Of a stretch of 64,000 nt of DNA, positions 33,797 through 45,500 are shown piece by piece; within the stretch, counting starts at the first letter, position 1, and every line of letters starts with the position of its first letter. The translations under genes and the position numbers were made by a program. Below the pieces are notes generated by a model that searched no databases, had not been told where the DNA came from, and saw only the letters and a program-made list of their open reading frames with translations. The DNA is from Physcia stellaris (taxonomy: Eukaryota > Ascomycota > Lecanoromycetes > Caliciales > Physciaceae). The stretch spans positions 186,001-250,000 of the forward strand of contig JABSSW010000025.1 in NCBI GenBank assembly GCA_018902385.1. The letters are read 5' to 3'.

Positions 33797-34899
33797 GAGC
33801 ACAAAGCCGCTTTCAGAAGCTGTGTCCTTATAGTCTTCATGGATCTCGGGTGACGGTCATGCTACTTTTCAGGCAAATTATACAACAGCTGTACAAGCTG
33901 TGCAAATCCAGGACCACCTAAGTCTACTTGATTGTCTTTCGATTGATCTCGCACTGAGATGAAGTTTCATGCAAAGCAGCATAATCTTTACCAGTAACGC
34001 TAAAGCTACTCGATCACATTGATATCGTGGCACACCTCGTGCCTAATCTAAGCTGAATAAATATAATATCAATAAATTGATGCCACCAGCAGTCCCTACA
34101 GACTCGAACAAACATCTCACTCCAGGCGCTCGCTATGGTTTTTGGGTCCGGACAATGTCAGACTCAGCTACTGCATAATGGCCGATGTTCTACAGCTCGC
34201 GTATACTGCTACTATTCCTCTAAGCTCCGTAGCCCAGAGTCTAGTACTACTCGATACGTCACATAGATTAGAACACTTCTACCTATCATCCCAAGCAAGC
34301 ATTATCAAGAGATATAGTTCATGTCAGGAGGAGGTGGAAGTGCTTCTAGGGGTTGCGTATCATGCCCTTTATCAATCATCATCCCGATCATCAACGTTGA
34401 CTGACTAGATATTCCAAGAGCATATGAGGCTAGGGATACTTAATCATAACCCTCAGCTAGAGAGTACCAATGATCTTGCACATATTCAGATGGATAGCAT
34501 TGCTTAGTATCATTTGACCTTCTAGCATTTATCACGCAATGGACAGGTAGCAATAAGTACGTACTCCATGCTCGAGACTTATCTCACGTGCTTGCCTTAG
34601 ATCTCGCCACAGCCATTCATCCCCTGTCACTGGACGTTTCGAGGCTCGCGAGGGGTTTAAGATATGCTGCGAATCAAGGTTAGGGTTGGGGACACGCCTC
34701 TATGATATCGGACTTTACGCGCTGTTGCCGACGTGTCCTTTATGTTTAATCTTTTTCAGGCGCTCGCTATCTGCGATGTACGGTTGATTATTTACCAACC
34801 TGGATTGACATGTCTCCAATGCTGTCATAATCCTTGAAGGGCTGCGAAGCCTTCTTCATTCTTCATTCTTCCATCTTGAATCCGTTTCCCGCCGTTACA
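33797..34899. other. intergenic, AT-richer
   Basis: An AT-rich patch lies near 34050-34085. One plus-strand frame, 34142-34408, has no domain. The right end is the promoter of the ER DnaJ gene. No supported gene. Confidence 0.4.
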
Positions 34900-36220
34900 A
34901 TGCTTTCACTTTCATTGCTCCTTTTCCTCTGCTTCCTACCTTTCGTACTTTGCACCGAGGACTACTACAAATTACTAGCGATCGACAAGCATGCCACCGA
35001 TCGAGAGATCAAGAAAGCTTACCGCACGCTTAGCAAAAAATATCACCCTGACAAGAACCCGTGAGTGAAGTTACGCCCCAGCGCTATTTCACCCTTCGTT
35101 CTCTCCGAAAAACATTTCACCACACAGCTGACAAGTTTATGCTAGCGGCAATGACTCTGCGCATGAAAAGTTTGTCTCGATAGCCGAAGCCTACGACGTC
35201 CTGTCCGAGTCGGAAACCCGGAAGATCTACGACCAGTACGGCCATGAGGGTGTCAAGCAGCATAAACAAGGTGGAAACGCACGGCAACATGACCCGTTCG
35301 ATCTCTTCAGTCGCTTCTTTGGGGGTTCTGGACATTTCGGTGGTAGCGGGCAGCGGAGAGGCCAGGATATGGAAGTTCGCATTTCTGTACCTCTGAAGGA
35401 CTTTTATAACGGCGCCGAACACGAATTCACTTTATCGAAGCAGCACGTATGTGACGAATGCGAGGGAAGTGGTTCCGCGGACGGAAAGGTCCAGACATGC
35501 AAGGAATGTGGAGGCCGAGGGGCCGTGGTGAGGAAGCACATGCTTGCGCCGGGAATATTCCAGCAAGTACAAATGGGTTGCGATAAATGTGGAGGCAAAG
35601 GGCAGACAATCAAGACCCCATGCAAAGTTTGTGGAGGAACAAGAGTGGTGAAGAGAGACGATACCCACACTTTGACAGTAGAGAAGGGCATGCCTAAGGG
35701 AGCGAGGGTGGTTTACGAGAACGAAGCGGACGAAAGTCCAGACTGGGTTGCGGGAGATTTAGTTGTTACCATCATGGAAAAGGAGGCTGAACTTGACATG
35801 GGGGTAGGTGATGAGGAAAGAGTGGACGGTACGTTTTTCCGCAGGAAAGGACGAGACATGTTCTGGAAGGAGGTCTTGAGCTTACGGGAAGCGTGGATGG
35901 GTGATTGGACTCGGAACCTAACTCACCTGGATGGGCATGTGGTCCAGTTGAGGAGGAAACGGGGTGAGGTCGTACAACCTGGGATGGTGGAGGTAGTGAA
36001 AGGGGAAGGGATGCCAGTTTGGATGGGCGAACATGACCATGTCGAGGTTGGGGAATACGGGAATCTCCTCGTGGAGTATGTTGTGGTATTACCGGATCAG
36101 ATGGAGTCCGGCATGGAAAAGGAGTTCTGGGGAGTCTGGGAAAAGTGGAGAAAGAAGAACGGTGTAAATCTCGAGAAGGATCTTGGTAGGGTCAAGGCAA
36201 AGGTCAGAGACGAATTGTAA
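34900..36220 (+). CDS. scj1: ER-lumen DnaJ (Hsp40) co-chaperone, Scj1/ERdj3 type
   Basis: Two exons: 34900-35060 and 35146-36220, giving 411 aa. The 85-nt intron runs GTGAGT...CTGAC...GCTAG and restores [15 protein letters not shown]. Residues 1-18 form a signal peptide. The J domain is at about 21-85, with HPD at 49-51. A Gly/Phe-rich linker ([15 protein letters not shown]) follows. The zinc-finger region has four Cys pairs ([32 protein letters not shown]). The substrate-binding C-terminal domains come next. The protein ends VRDEL, an ER-retrieval-type tetrapeptide. It should stimulate the ATPase of the ER Hsp70 (BiP/Kar2) in folding and ER-associated degradation. The length is usual for the family. 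Confidence 0.92.
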
Positions 36221-36523
36221 CTTTTGGCTGTACCATATGTAAGGATATTTGGATCGTCAATAGATCATAGATTCAAGCGTGGAGTTGACGGATCGTCTAC
36301 GCAAGAAGTTCGCCCTCGATTCATCTCAAGATCCCACCAAAGATTCTTGACGATCAGAGTAGATGATCCCTGATGTGAATCGCGGAAGGCACCTTTGCAC
36401 AGAACCCTTTTCCCTTCAGTACACATCTAGCCTCTTCTAAAATCCAATTCTAGCATTGAGTCCATCACTGTATCCCGAGTTTTCAATCCAAGAATGTGGT
36501 GAGAGTTAAAAGATATACCCACC
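36221..36523. other. intergenic between scj1-like and aip1
   Basis: Just over 300 bases between two plus-strand genes. It should contain the scj1 terminator and the aip1 promoter. No motif was recognised. Confidence 0.4.
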
Positions 36524-38453
36524 ATGTCAATCACAGCAGGTCTGACAGTTACAGAACGAATCACTGTGCAGAGCTCTGTAGGCTGACGTCGGGCAGAGAG
36601 CATATGGGCAGCGGCGCCCTCAACGACTCGAGGACAACCAACGCCTCTTTCGTCGGACCCAAAAGGCGAACGACTAGCATACGCCGTTAGTTGCAGCCCC
36701 GTCAGACCAAGTCTTTAGGTGTCACGGCTAAGTTTTCAAACAGTCCAATAAATCCATCTTCCTCCGGTCAATTGAAAACCCTGCAATCTCCAAGCAATAC
36801 TCTGCACATACGACTGCAACAACCGTTGCTCGATTCTCCCCGTCCGGCTACTACGTGGCAAGCGGTGATATCTCAGGCAGTGTGAGGGTCTGGGACTGTG
36901 TAGGAGAGGGTTCGACGAGAGGGGAATACCACATCATTGGCGGAAGGATCAACGATTTGGCATGGGATGGAGATTCTGCTCGAATTATCGCGGTTGGCGA
37001 TGGCAAAGAGAAGTTCGGCCACTGCATCACAGCAGACTCGGGGAACTCCGTGGGCGAGATATCGGGGCACAGCTCGCAGATCAATGCGGTATCAATACGA
37101 CAGCAGCGTCCTTTACGAGCAGCTACAGCGAGTGATGACACAAGCTTAGTCTTCTACCATGGTGCGCCCTTCAAGTTCAATACTAGTTTGCGGAAACACA
37201 ATCGGTTTGTGTATGGAGTCGCTTTTAGCCCGGACGGATCAACTCTAGTCAGTGTTGGGGCTGACAAGAAGATATTCCTTTATGATGGGAAGACAGGAGA
37301 CGATAAAGGAGAGATAGGCATAAGTGATCACAAAGGAAGCATCTTCGGCGTGTCGTGGGCTAAGGATTCAAAACATTTCGTCACGTCGAGTGCCGATCAG
37401 ACCGTGAAAGTCTGGGATGTCGAAATGGGTAAAGCAATTCAGACATGGAGGATGGGCGATGAAGGCTCCGTTAGTATTCCAGATCACCAAGTTGGAGTGG
37501 TCTGGCCGCCAGGTAGATCGGATGGATTGATTATCAGCTTGAATCTGGCTGGAGACCTCAATTACCTCGTCCAAGGAACCAAAAACACACAACGAGTCGT
37601 ACAGGCTCACCGGAAGAACATCACCTCAATTACGGCCAGCACCGGGCAAGATCAAACTCTCTTCACAGGTAGTAGCGATGGACAAATCTGCTCTTGGGAT
37701 ACAAAAACCGGCTTAGGTGAGACCGTAGACGGGGACGCGCACACGAACTACGTGGCTGGACTGGCCACCTCATCCGAAGGCCGTATCTTCAGTGCCGGAT
37801 GGGACGATTCCCTGCGATCCATAGACTCTTCAGCAAAGACTTTTACTGGGACCTCGACCAAGATCGATGGCCAACCCAAAGGTGTCGCTATCTGCGGTGG
37901 ATCAGTTGTGCTAGCAACACACAAAGGCCTCGAAATTTCTCATAATGGACAGAAACAGAAAGCTGCCCAAACCGACTTTTCCCCTTCAGCAATTGCAGCT
38001 TCGGTGTCGATGATAGCGGTTGGAGGTGACGACAATAAATTGCACATATACTCGACCAGTCTTGCGGTCCAGAAAGAGATCAGCGATCCCAGCTCACTCA
38101 TCACGGCACTCGCTTTCTCCCCTCAAGGCGATCAGCTCGCTGTTGGCTTCTCGTCAGGCAAGCTCATAGTCTACGAATGCGGCGAATGGAGTATATCGAT
38201 AAGCCGGTGGTCATCACATACAGGACGAGTGACTTCCGTTGCTTGGAATTCAGCCGGTACTCATGCAGCCAGTGGAGGTTTGGACACCAATGTCTTCGTC
38301 TGGAGCGTCGCTAAGCCGGGCTCGCGTGTCACCGCTCCTAATGCTCACAAAGACGGTGTGAATGGTGTCGCGTGGATAGACGGCGATCGAAAGATTGTCA
38401 GTGTTGGGGGTGATGCAGCCGTTAAGGTATGGAAGGTCGAGAACCTGCAATGA
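36524..38453 (+). CDS. aip1: actin-interacting protein 1, WD40 repeat protein
   Basis: Three exons: 36524-36539, 36597-36685 and 36744-38453, giving 604 aa. The first exon is only 16 nt; its donor, GTCTGA, is weak, but the acceptor CTGAC...GGGCAG and the phase give MSITAESIWAAAPSTTRGQP, close to the family start. Intron 2 (GTTAGT...ACAG) joins AYA to SNKSIFLRS. The rest is two seven-bladed WD40 propellers (for example VRVWDCVGEG, VSVGADKKIFLYDGKTG, VKVWDVEMGK, VFVWSVAKPG, AAVKVWKVENLQ at the end). With cofilin it disassembles actin filaments at patches and the hyphal tip. The alternative first donor, at 36549, would drop a few residues. The call itself is secure. Confidence 0.93.
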
Positions 38454-39484
38454 AGTCGGGAAGCAGCAAAGGCGCAGAAGACCAAGAAACGACCTGAGAT
38501 GCTTGGAGCAAATCCTCCACTTCCAATGCATGATGATGTCGTCTTTGAGGCCAGCCCATGTTGGCCGAAATCATAGAGTAAGCTACCTGACACACGCGGC
38601 CTTTTTCCTCTTCGGGTTGCTCAAATGCTCTCGATACATACTTTCTGTTCTCCTTTTCATTTCCCTTTCTCTTTCTCCCTCAATCATTGCACATATTCGC
38701 TCTAAACCTGGCGCGTCTTCGCCCTTCTGTAGTGCAAACTCTCGTACCTATAAGGTTTGTGGCGTGCAGTATCCTCAACAAATACGCTTTTGACTTATGT
38801 GTAGATATTGAAACCTACATTTCTCTTACCGTCTGCACCGCCTACCTTTAAATCTCTTCAACTTCGCGGCCACAAGCGTCTCTCCACAAGATGACCAAAG
38901 ATGCAGCATAAATTTGTTGAATTGTTGGAGACCATAGGCTTTGCATACCTCGTCTTTGCCCCGGCGCAAGAATCCTCTAATTTACGACTCGAAAGAAGAA
39001 ATGAATTTTCTAATGGAGTAAAGACGTCCATGCGAAGCAGTAAGCGGGATCATCGCCGTTCAGTCACGTAACTTGTCTAGCTATCTATTAGATTGCACCC
39101 AGCGATGAACCGAACAACCCCTTTCCCTTCTACGCCCTCTCTCTCTCGCTCTCCCTCTATCTCTCTCTCTCATCCTAGTATACATTAAATATTCAAACCA
39201 TCACCCCAAGTGCAAAGCCCCACTAGCACCACAGTCTCAATACCTCAACTACGCTCACGGAGCTCTCCACCCAGTTTGCCCACCTCGCTCGCCGCGCGTT
39301 AGTAGTAACTAATCCGCATGCGAAGGCGGATTGCGGAGCGTTGATGAGTTCGAAGAAAAATCATCTCTACTTTCACGCGAGGACCATGGCGACCTGGAAC
39401 ACATAGCGGAGATTGCAACCTTGGAATAACTCTACTCATATAGTTCGGTCTTCTGCCGAGTAGAAAAGGTTCAAACTTGGACAC
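38454..39484. other. intergenic with CT microsatellite
   Basis: The aip1 trailer is at the left. A pyrimidine repeat of CT units lies at about 39136-39174, about 310 bases before the ATG at 39485, and could be part of that gene's promoter. No gene was supported. Confidence 0.4.
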
Positions 39485-40060
39485 ATGAGTCCAAAAGAGA
39501 ATCTTAGCAGGCTCAACCTACAACATGAAGCATATTCCAACCTCCGCAATGGCGATGCTAAAGACAGTGATATATCTGCCTCCTGATTAGCCTTTTGCCT
39601 CGACGATCAGTGGCCCAGAATGCACTACAAGATCACTTGCATGCCTTAGAAAAAGCATGTGCGCAGCCATTGGATCTATCAGATCAGCAGATTCTGAAGA
39701 GCAGATCACTCTCGCTACTCCAAATGAACATGTGTTGGTGCGCGGAGCAGTCAGTCACCCTTCAGATGGAGATATCATTATCACCTCGCAGCTGAGCTCC
39801 CAGATCTCACCTCCTTCGGAGGCATTTATCGCTCTTAAAGACTCCACACCCGGTATGTGGATTTAAAAGAAGCTCTTCGGTCTCTGTTCTCTCGAACATT
39901 AGCCGTCTTAATGGTCTTATCCACCTTATCGGGCAACGTAGAGATTCACTCACGAAGTAATTGGACTACGGAAGACACAGGACCCGAAAGCTTGGAGAAA
40001 AGGTCTGCTCCCTCGAAACCATCTCCTCGGTTAGGTTTCCAACAAAGGCACACATCATAA
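39485..40060 (+). CDS. unrecognised three-exon gene, 133 aa
   Basis: Exons 39485-39566, 39691-39852 and 39903-40060 total exactly 134 codons. Intron 1 (124 nt) starts GTGATA and ends at a tandem CAGCAG acceptor; using the first CAG would add one codon. Intron 2 (50 nt) starts GTATGT and ends CATTAG. The product begins MSPKENLSRLNLQHEAYSN, has an acidic/polar first half, a short hydrophobic stretch (AVLMVLSTLSG) around residues 82-92 and a basic Ser/Pro tail. It has no signal peptide, no cysteine and no known domain. The case rests on three open, phase-compatible exons and a consensus second intron. It lies tail to tail with the secreted 8-cysteine gene. Confidence 0.4.
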
Positions 40061-40261
40061 TATAAACTCGGGCCACTCTGGCCAACACCTCGAAATAAAG
40101 TAAACAATGAACCAATCGAATCTCCATAGCCAGTCCTACGCATCCTCGGCACCTCCCCGCATATGTCCTCAGCGCTCAATTACATGCGTTCGAACTTCAT
40201 CACCGCATAACGGCCCCACTGCCAAACCCTCCTTTACCAATCAAATCCGTCATTTATTCAC

Positions 40262-40667
40262 TCAAGACGTGCAGGCATTGGTATGGCATATAGTCGACCA
40301 ATCGGAGTCGCCGTTGCACCATGCGCAAACCGGTGCATCAGGGCAGCATTTGTTCCACTCCCCCTCGGCACCTTCATGGCACCGACCTGTTGGAGTCAGC
40401 TGTGGTTCGTATACCACCATGGCTTGTCTTTCGAGCTTCAGCTGTCAAGGGAAAGGGAGGCGAGAAAAGGGAGGGGTGTGGGGGGAAAGGGGAAACAAGG
40501 CACGACTTACTAAACTTGCTCGCGCATTGGGGCATGATGGGATCCTTCAGACCGATACGGATGAGAAGCATCTCCATGGGCGTGATGCGGCCCAGGTTCT
40601 CAACGAAAGGATCAGTGGGGAGGGCCAGGGCGGCTGGAAGGATGGTGAGGAGGGCGAAGAGACGCAT
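40262..40667 (-). CDS. small secreted cysteine-rich protein, 93 aa, 8 cysteines
   Basis: Exon 1 40667-40511, exon 2 40386-40262, total 94 codons. The 124-nt intron starts GTAAGT and ends CCAACAG; a second acceptor 60 nt in (TTGACAG) keeps the frame but reaches a stop. The ATG at 40667 opens a clear signal peptide (MRLFALLTILPAALA, cut before LPT). The mature part of about 78 residues has Cys at 48, 55, 66, 67, 73, 76, 86 and 91: C-X6-C-X10-CC-X5-C-X2-C-X9-C-X4-C. Seven of these cysteines are in exon 2, which is out of frame with the exon 1 ORF and easily missed. The size, secretion and disulfide potential fit fungal effector-like or defence-related secreted proteins in general; no family is recognised and no activity is claimed. 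Confidence 0.65.
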
Positions 40668-41491
40668 GGTGGACGATATTGATTTCGAGAAGACTTGAGT
40701 AGCTGGGTGGTGGAATATAGTTGGCAGTTTTGGGAGTGGGACTTCTGACTCTTTTATAGTTGTCAGTTGGACGGAACACACTGAAGCCGAGCTGATAGAT
40801 GGATGTATGACGAGTCTTCGACAGCCGGGCGAAACAAATCTGATTCCAGGCGGTCGATGAGAATGCACGAGAAAGAGGGGGCGTGGAGGTGCATGGATAA
40901 TTCAAGGATAGGAAAAGTGGAAATGCCCATCTTCGCCCATTCATGTTTCGCCATCTCTGACACCACGCATGTACCTATCGTGAACAAACGCCGAAGCCGT
41001 GTTCTCTACGCTGACAAGAACCACAAAGGATAACGTACATGCATCACGACAACCCAGTGCACGAAGTCCTGCGCAATTGAGGGGACTCCACGCTTCCAAG
41101 AATACCTCTTTCCCCACTCGGTCGAGAAAGCGCGGTAAGAAAAGACTTCCAATAAGCCAGTTGCCAACGGTCCCACAACATATCGAGCATGCATGATCGA
41201 GAGGGGTTTGCATGAAAGTTCCACGCTTTCCCTCATCACAGTTGACAGCGTGGGTGAAGGGGTAATCGAATCAGAACCATACCCGTACGGCAAGAAGCGC
41301 GCTACCGGCTTATGAACTCCATGAATCCCAGAGATTGTGGAAAAAGAACCCGCATTGATAAGCATGGGACGTCTTGCATGGTCCAAAACCGTGGGATGGA
41401 TTGACCAAGTGGGTGGAAAGAGAGGAAGGGAAGAGCGGGGGTTGAAAGGGGGGTGAGGTAGGAAATGGGACAACTTCTAAGAGAACAAAGG
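40668..41491. other. promoter region of the cysteine-rich gene and intergenic
   Basis: The first few hundred bases should be the promoter of the minus-strand secreted-protein gene. Open frames at 41006-41580 (minus) are Pro/Leu/Ser-rich and lack domains. No gene was supported. Confidence 0.35.
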
Positions 41492-41814
41492 TCATGCTTC
41501 CGATAAGCTGTCAATTCCTCTCGTGTACGCCGACCCGGATCTCCATGGAGAAGATCCCACGGCAGTCGGTGACCATGCAAGGCGCGCTCTCATCCAAGCA
41601 TTATTGCGGTCGAATATAAAGAGGGTCTCCCAGACAGCAGTTCCCGCCATATTCGTGCACTGGGAGGGAAGCAGAGGTTCGAGCTTTGGCTCGAGGACGA
41701 AAGCGAGTATGCGAGATACATGAGGTCAGCACATAATTCTCTGGAAGGTACGGAGATGCTTACCTTACTGCCAGGAAGCGCGGCGACGGTCCTTCTTCCC
41801 TGTCTCGAATCCAT
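41492..41814 (-). CDS. possible two-exon orphan gene, 82 aa
   Basis: Exon 1 41814-41764 (17 codons) ends on a consensus GTAAGC donor. The intron, 41690-41763 (74 nt), contains GCTGACC and ends CTCGAG. Exon 2, 41689-41492, stays open to TGA and reads NMAGTAVWETLFIFDRNN. Other acceptors are possible (after CCAAAG or CCCTCCCAG). There is no signal peptide and no known domain. Phase and a strong donor support it, but at this length chance is a real alternative. Confidence 0.3.
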
Positions 41815-42548
41815 CCCACTCTACAACTAGCAAAATTGAATCACAATCACAGAGCATACAAGGGGGAAGAAAAGAAGAATATCAACAGCGGTAGCTGTAT
41901 TGCTCTTCAAATGGAGCCAATCAAAAACTACCTACTTGCTCTAGCCGAAGCCGCAAAAAAGAAGCCTGGCCAAGGCGTGTGAGAGCTAGAAAGCAAACTT
42001 CCCTCTGTCGCTAAAGTGCTCATCAAGAATCGTCATAACAGTGAAGTAAAAAAGGGCCCCAAAGCTGATGCCAGTATGAATCATCTATGTTCGGGACATG
42101 TCCTCTTATCGTGATAAGTAGCTGGAAAGCCAGAAGCGAATGTGCAAAAAACAAGCGTCCGGAAAGTCGGCCTAATATCGATGCAGTGACTTTTGGCGGA
42201 CAGGGTTACTTTTGTGAGTGGAATTATGGACGAGGAAGACAAGAAGCGGTTGGTTATGGTAGAATGATTGCGCGAGAATCGTGCCAGTCGTTTCTCGCTG
42301 GAAGTTAGAATAGAGAATATACGCTGCTCGTTAAGTCGTCCATGGCGAAAGCTTGAATAGACTCCTGGTAATGCGAAAGTACTCCTCCTCTGCTGAAAGT
42401 TGATCCATCCAGGCCTTCGTAGCCAATGGGCTCGACGCCTGGTATCCTTAACACCACACCGTATCCATGAAACGCTAAACCCGATGATCAACATGGATAA
42501 AATCACATCTCCACTTCATACCCCGAAGTGTTCAAATCGTTGGAAAGG
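41815..42548. other. intergenic, wee1 trailer
   Basis: This lies downstream of the minus-strand Wee1 gene and upstream of the orphan ORF. A minus-strand frame at 42081-42506 of about 140 codons is Arg/Ser-rich without a domain and is most likely Wee1 untranslated trailer. No supported gene. Confidence 0.4.
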
Positions 42549-45500
42549 TCAAACATCTATCATCTCTGCATCGTCCGCAAGGACCTCGTCAGCAGGTCCC
42601 CATAGCCCCTCGTAGACAGTCGCGCCCGCTCGTGCTCTTTTATCGACCCACTGCACGCCCTTTGTAGAGAGAATCTGATCTGCGACTGGTCGAGCAGAGG
42701 GCTCGGGCCTAATCATCCAGCGCACCGTGTTGTCCAAAGCTTCAGCGTCATTGCTGTCAACCATAAAGTTCGGAGGCTCAGCAAGCTCACCCTCACGTTG
42801 ATACCTGGCAGTATTCGAGGGTTTGGCTTTGTTGACGCTTTGGCGTAGGGCGACTGGATCTCCAAAGTCACTGCTGGAGTCCGACGAATAGAAATCGTCA
42901 TCTGGCGCTGTGGAAATAGACTGGTCCCGAGGGAGTGTGCTATCCTCAGAGCTAAAGGTTAAGCTAGGAACATCGCTAATGTCTCCGTTCCTCAGTCGCT
43001 GCCAGGACAGTCCATTATCAGGAAGCTGTACATTGCCAGCAATTTCAAAAATGATGAGACCGAGAGCGAATATGTCAGCGGGCTTGTCGAACTGGCCCTT
43101 GAGCACCTCGGGTCCAATATATTCACGATCGCCCTCTCCTTCGATGTCAGACAGAGCAGGCCAAGTTGATGCCATTCCGAAATCGGCGATCTTGAGGGTT
43201 CCCTCAAAGGTGATGAGAACATTGGCTGGCTTGAGATCCAAATGAATGAATCCTGAGTCATGTATGTGCTTGATTCCCAGAGAGAGCTCGGAGATAATCT
43301 TCCAGATTCTAAAGTCATCAAGTCTACCTTTGGTTCCTTCTTGAATTAGAAAGAGATCCAAAGTACCCTCTTCACAGAATTCGGTCTGAATGTACAGGTG
43401 GCCACGGTCCTCCCAACTGTCGACAAATTCCACTACATGATCTGAAGGCGACAATTTTCGCAATGCATTGACTTCGTTCAATTTACGCTCTCGATCTCGG
43501 GCACCAGCAAAGATCTTACGCGACTTCTTGACAGCCCATACACGGTCTGGCAGAGGCGTTTTTGGCGATGTATGCCCCGCCGGCATCGAAAAGTAGGTCT
43601 TCGCCTCTTGTGACTTCGAACATCGGTATACTTGCGAAAACTCGCCCGTGCCAACCACCTCGACTTTGTCAAACCGAGCAAGAAGACTTTGGTCAAGCTC
43701 GACGGGCTGAAAACTGTGGATTGGGGTCATACTCGAGTGTGAGGCTCCAAAGCGGGAGAAAGAGTCTCTTAACATTGTGGGTGTCGCGGGAGGCGGCATA
43801 GAGGCACTGCTGGTAATGCCTTCCATGGGCTGGACAGCTTCGCCGCATTTGTAAGCGGATATAGATAAACCACTTGGATCCGGGGGAATCACGTGGTCTC
43901 GTGGTGTGCGTGGCGACAGACGCTCGAATAGGTCGTTGATGGGGCTAGCTGGAAACAAAGGACTTCGTTTAGTTGCTGACTTTCTGGAGGAAAGGGGAGG
44001 GAGAGTATAAGACGCTCGACTGAGCGGTGTAGGAGACTTGAGATTTCTCAAGAGCCGAGAACGAGTAAATGAAGCCGGCATTGTCGAGGAATTTCTGAGT
44101 CTCAGGGCAAGAGATGGAGAATCCTCCACTTCGTTGTCACTGTCCTCATCCACTCCCCTAGATGGCGACTCAATGGAAAGAAACTTACAGGCTGGTTCAG
44201 TGTACGAGGTCGTGATTGGTCTTGTTGATGCATTCCCGATTCCAGTGCCGACATGTATGGGCTGGAATGGACTTGAAGTCAGAGCTTGCTTTGTTGGCGT
44301 TGGTGGCAGATCGAAGTCATTGCTAGACTGACTGTCGCCTTTACCGCTGGGAGACTGTGAGTTGTCCTCTCCTTCCACGCTTAGAAAACTCCCACGGCGT
44401 TGCGAGCCGCCTTTCAATATATTGCTCCCGAAAATACTTACACCTTTACCAAATGCCCCTGATTCAGTGCGTCCGGGGTGGGGACTGAAGGGAGTAGATG
44501 GTGTACCGAACGAATGCCTGATACGTCGGTCCTTTGCATCGGGTTTTACAGAGGGAGCTACCGCAGGAGTAGGTGCGCCCATGAGGGTATGTCGCTTGCA
44601 GGGTGTATCCGGCATGTGAGACTTTGTAGGTTGGAAGCTGGCTTGCATATCGTCGACATTCTTATGGCGTTTTGAGATGAGGCCGGTAGATGCAAAAGCA
44701 CCAGGATGAGGTCTTGCCAACTTGTAGTTTTCCGGTGTGGCGATTGATGATTCTTGTGATGACTTTTGGCTATTTTGGTCGTGGCTAAGGGACTCTAGAC
44801 TGCTGGGTTTGATCCCGCCAACTGGAAGGGATTTTGAAAAGTCAACCATGGGCCTCCGAATACCAGGATGTCGGATAGGAACGTGAGTAGGGGAATCCTC
44901 GGCTATACTGGAATTGGATGATGACTGGGTCAATGTACGAGACAGAGGGTGGCGCTGTATTTGGGCTTGGCCACTCTGTCCTGTGGGCCGTGTGGTCTGC
45001 TGGAGCATCGGATGCGCAGAAGCACTCGGAAGACCTCCATAAGAGAAGGGGCTTTCAGGTTTCCTGGAGGGAAACAAATTTCCTAAGGACTGTCTGAATC
45101 CTCTTTTTGCCGTAGATTGACCTGGAGTAAAGGCCTCGGAGCCGAAATCTGATCCTAGTTTTGATCTTGAAAGTCCCGGCTTCTCGTGACGCTGTTGTAA
45201 TGTGGTTCTGCGAAGAGATGATGTCCGTCTCGGCAGCGGCGAGAATATAGATGTCTGCTCTGGACTGGCCGAGGATTCTGTACTTGAGTGATCCTCACTT
45301 TTGCGCGATTCGTCGCTGCTCTGGAAAGCTGCGTCATGGTCGAATATGTCGAAATCAGCACCGAATGAAGCACCATGAAGACTCCTCCTCTTAGCTGAAG
45401 GATTTCCAAAACCGGCCTGATCCAGGTTCATTACTCCGTCACTTCGCTTCAACGGACTCGATTTTGCAGGATACACTCCAAGTCTCGAATTCCTTGAGAG

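Noticed and set aside
41676-41700. GGTTCGAGC-like string suggesting a tRNA B box
   Set aside because: No A box, acceptor stem or cloverleaf could be built around it. The similar strings near 8357 and 50381 also failed.
42081-42506. 141-codon minus-strand ORF just beyond the wee1 stop
   Set aside because: Arg/Ser-rich and without a domain; its position makes it wee1 trailer sequence.
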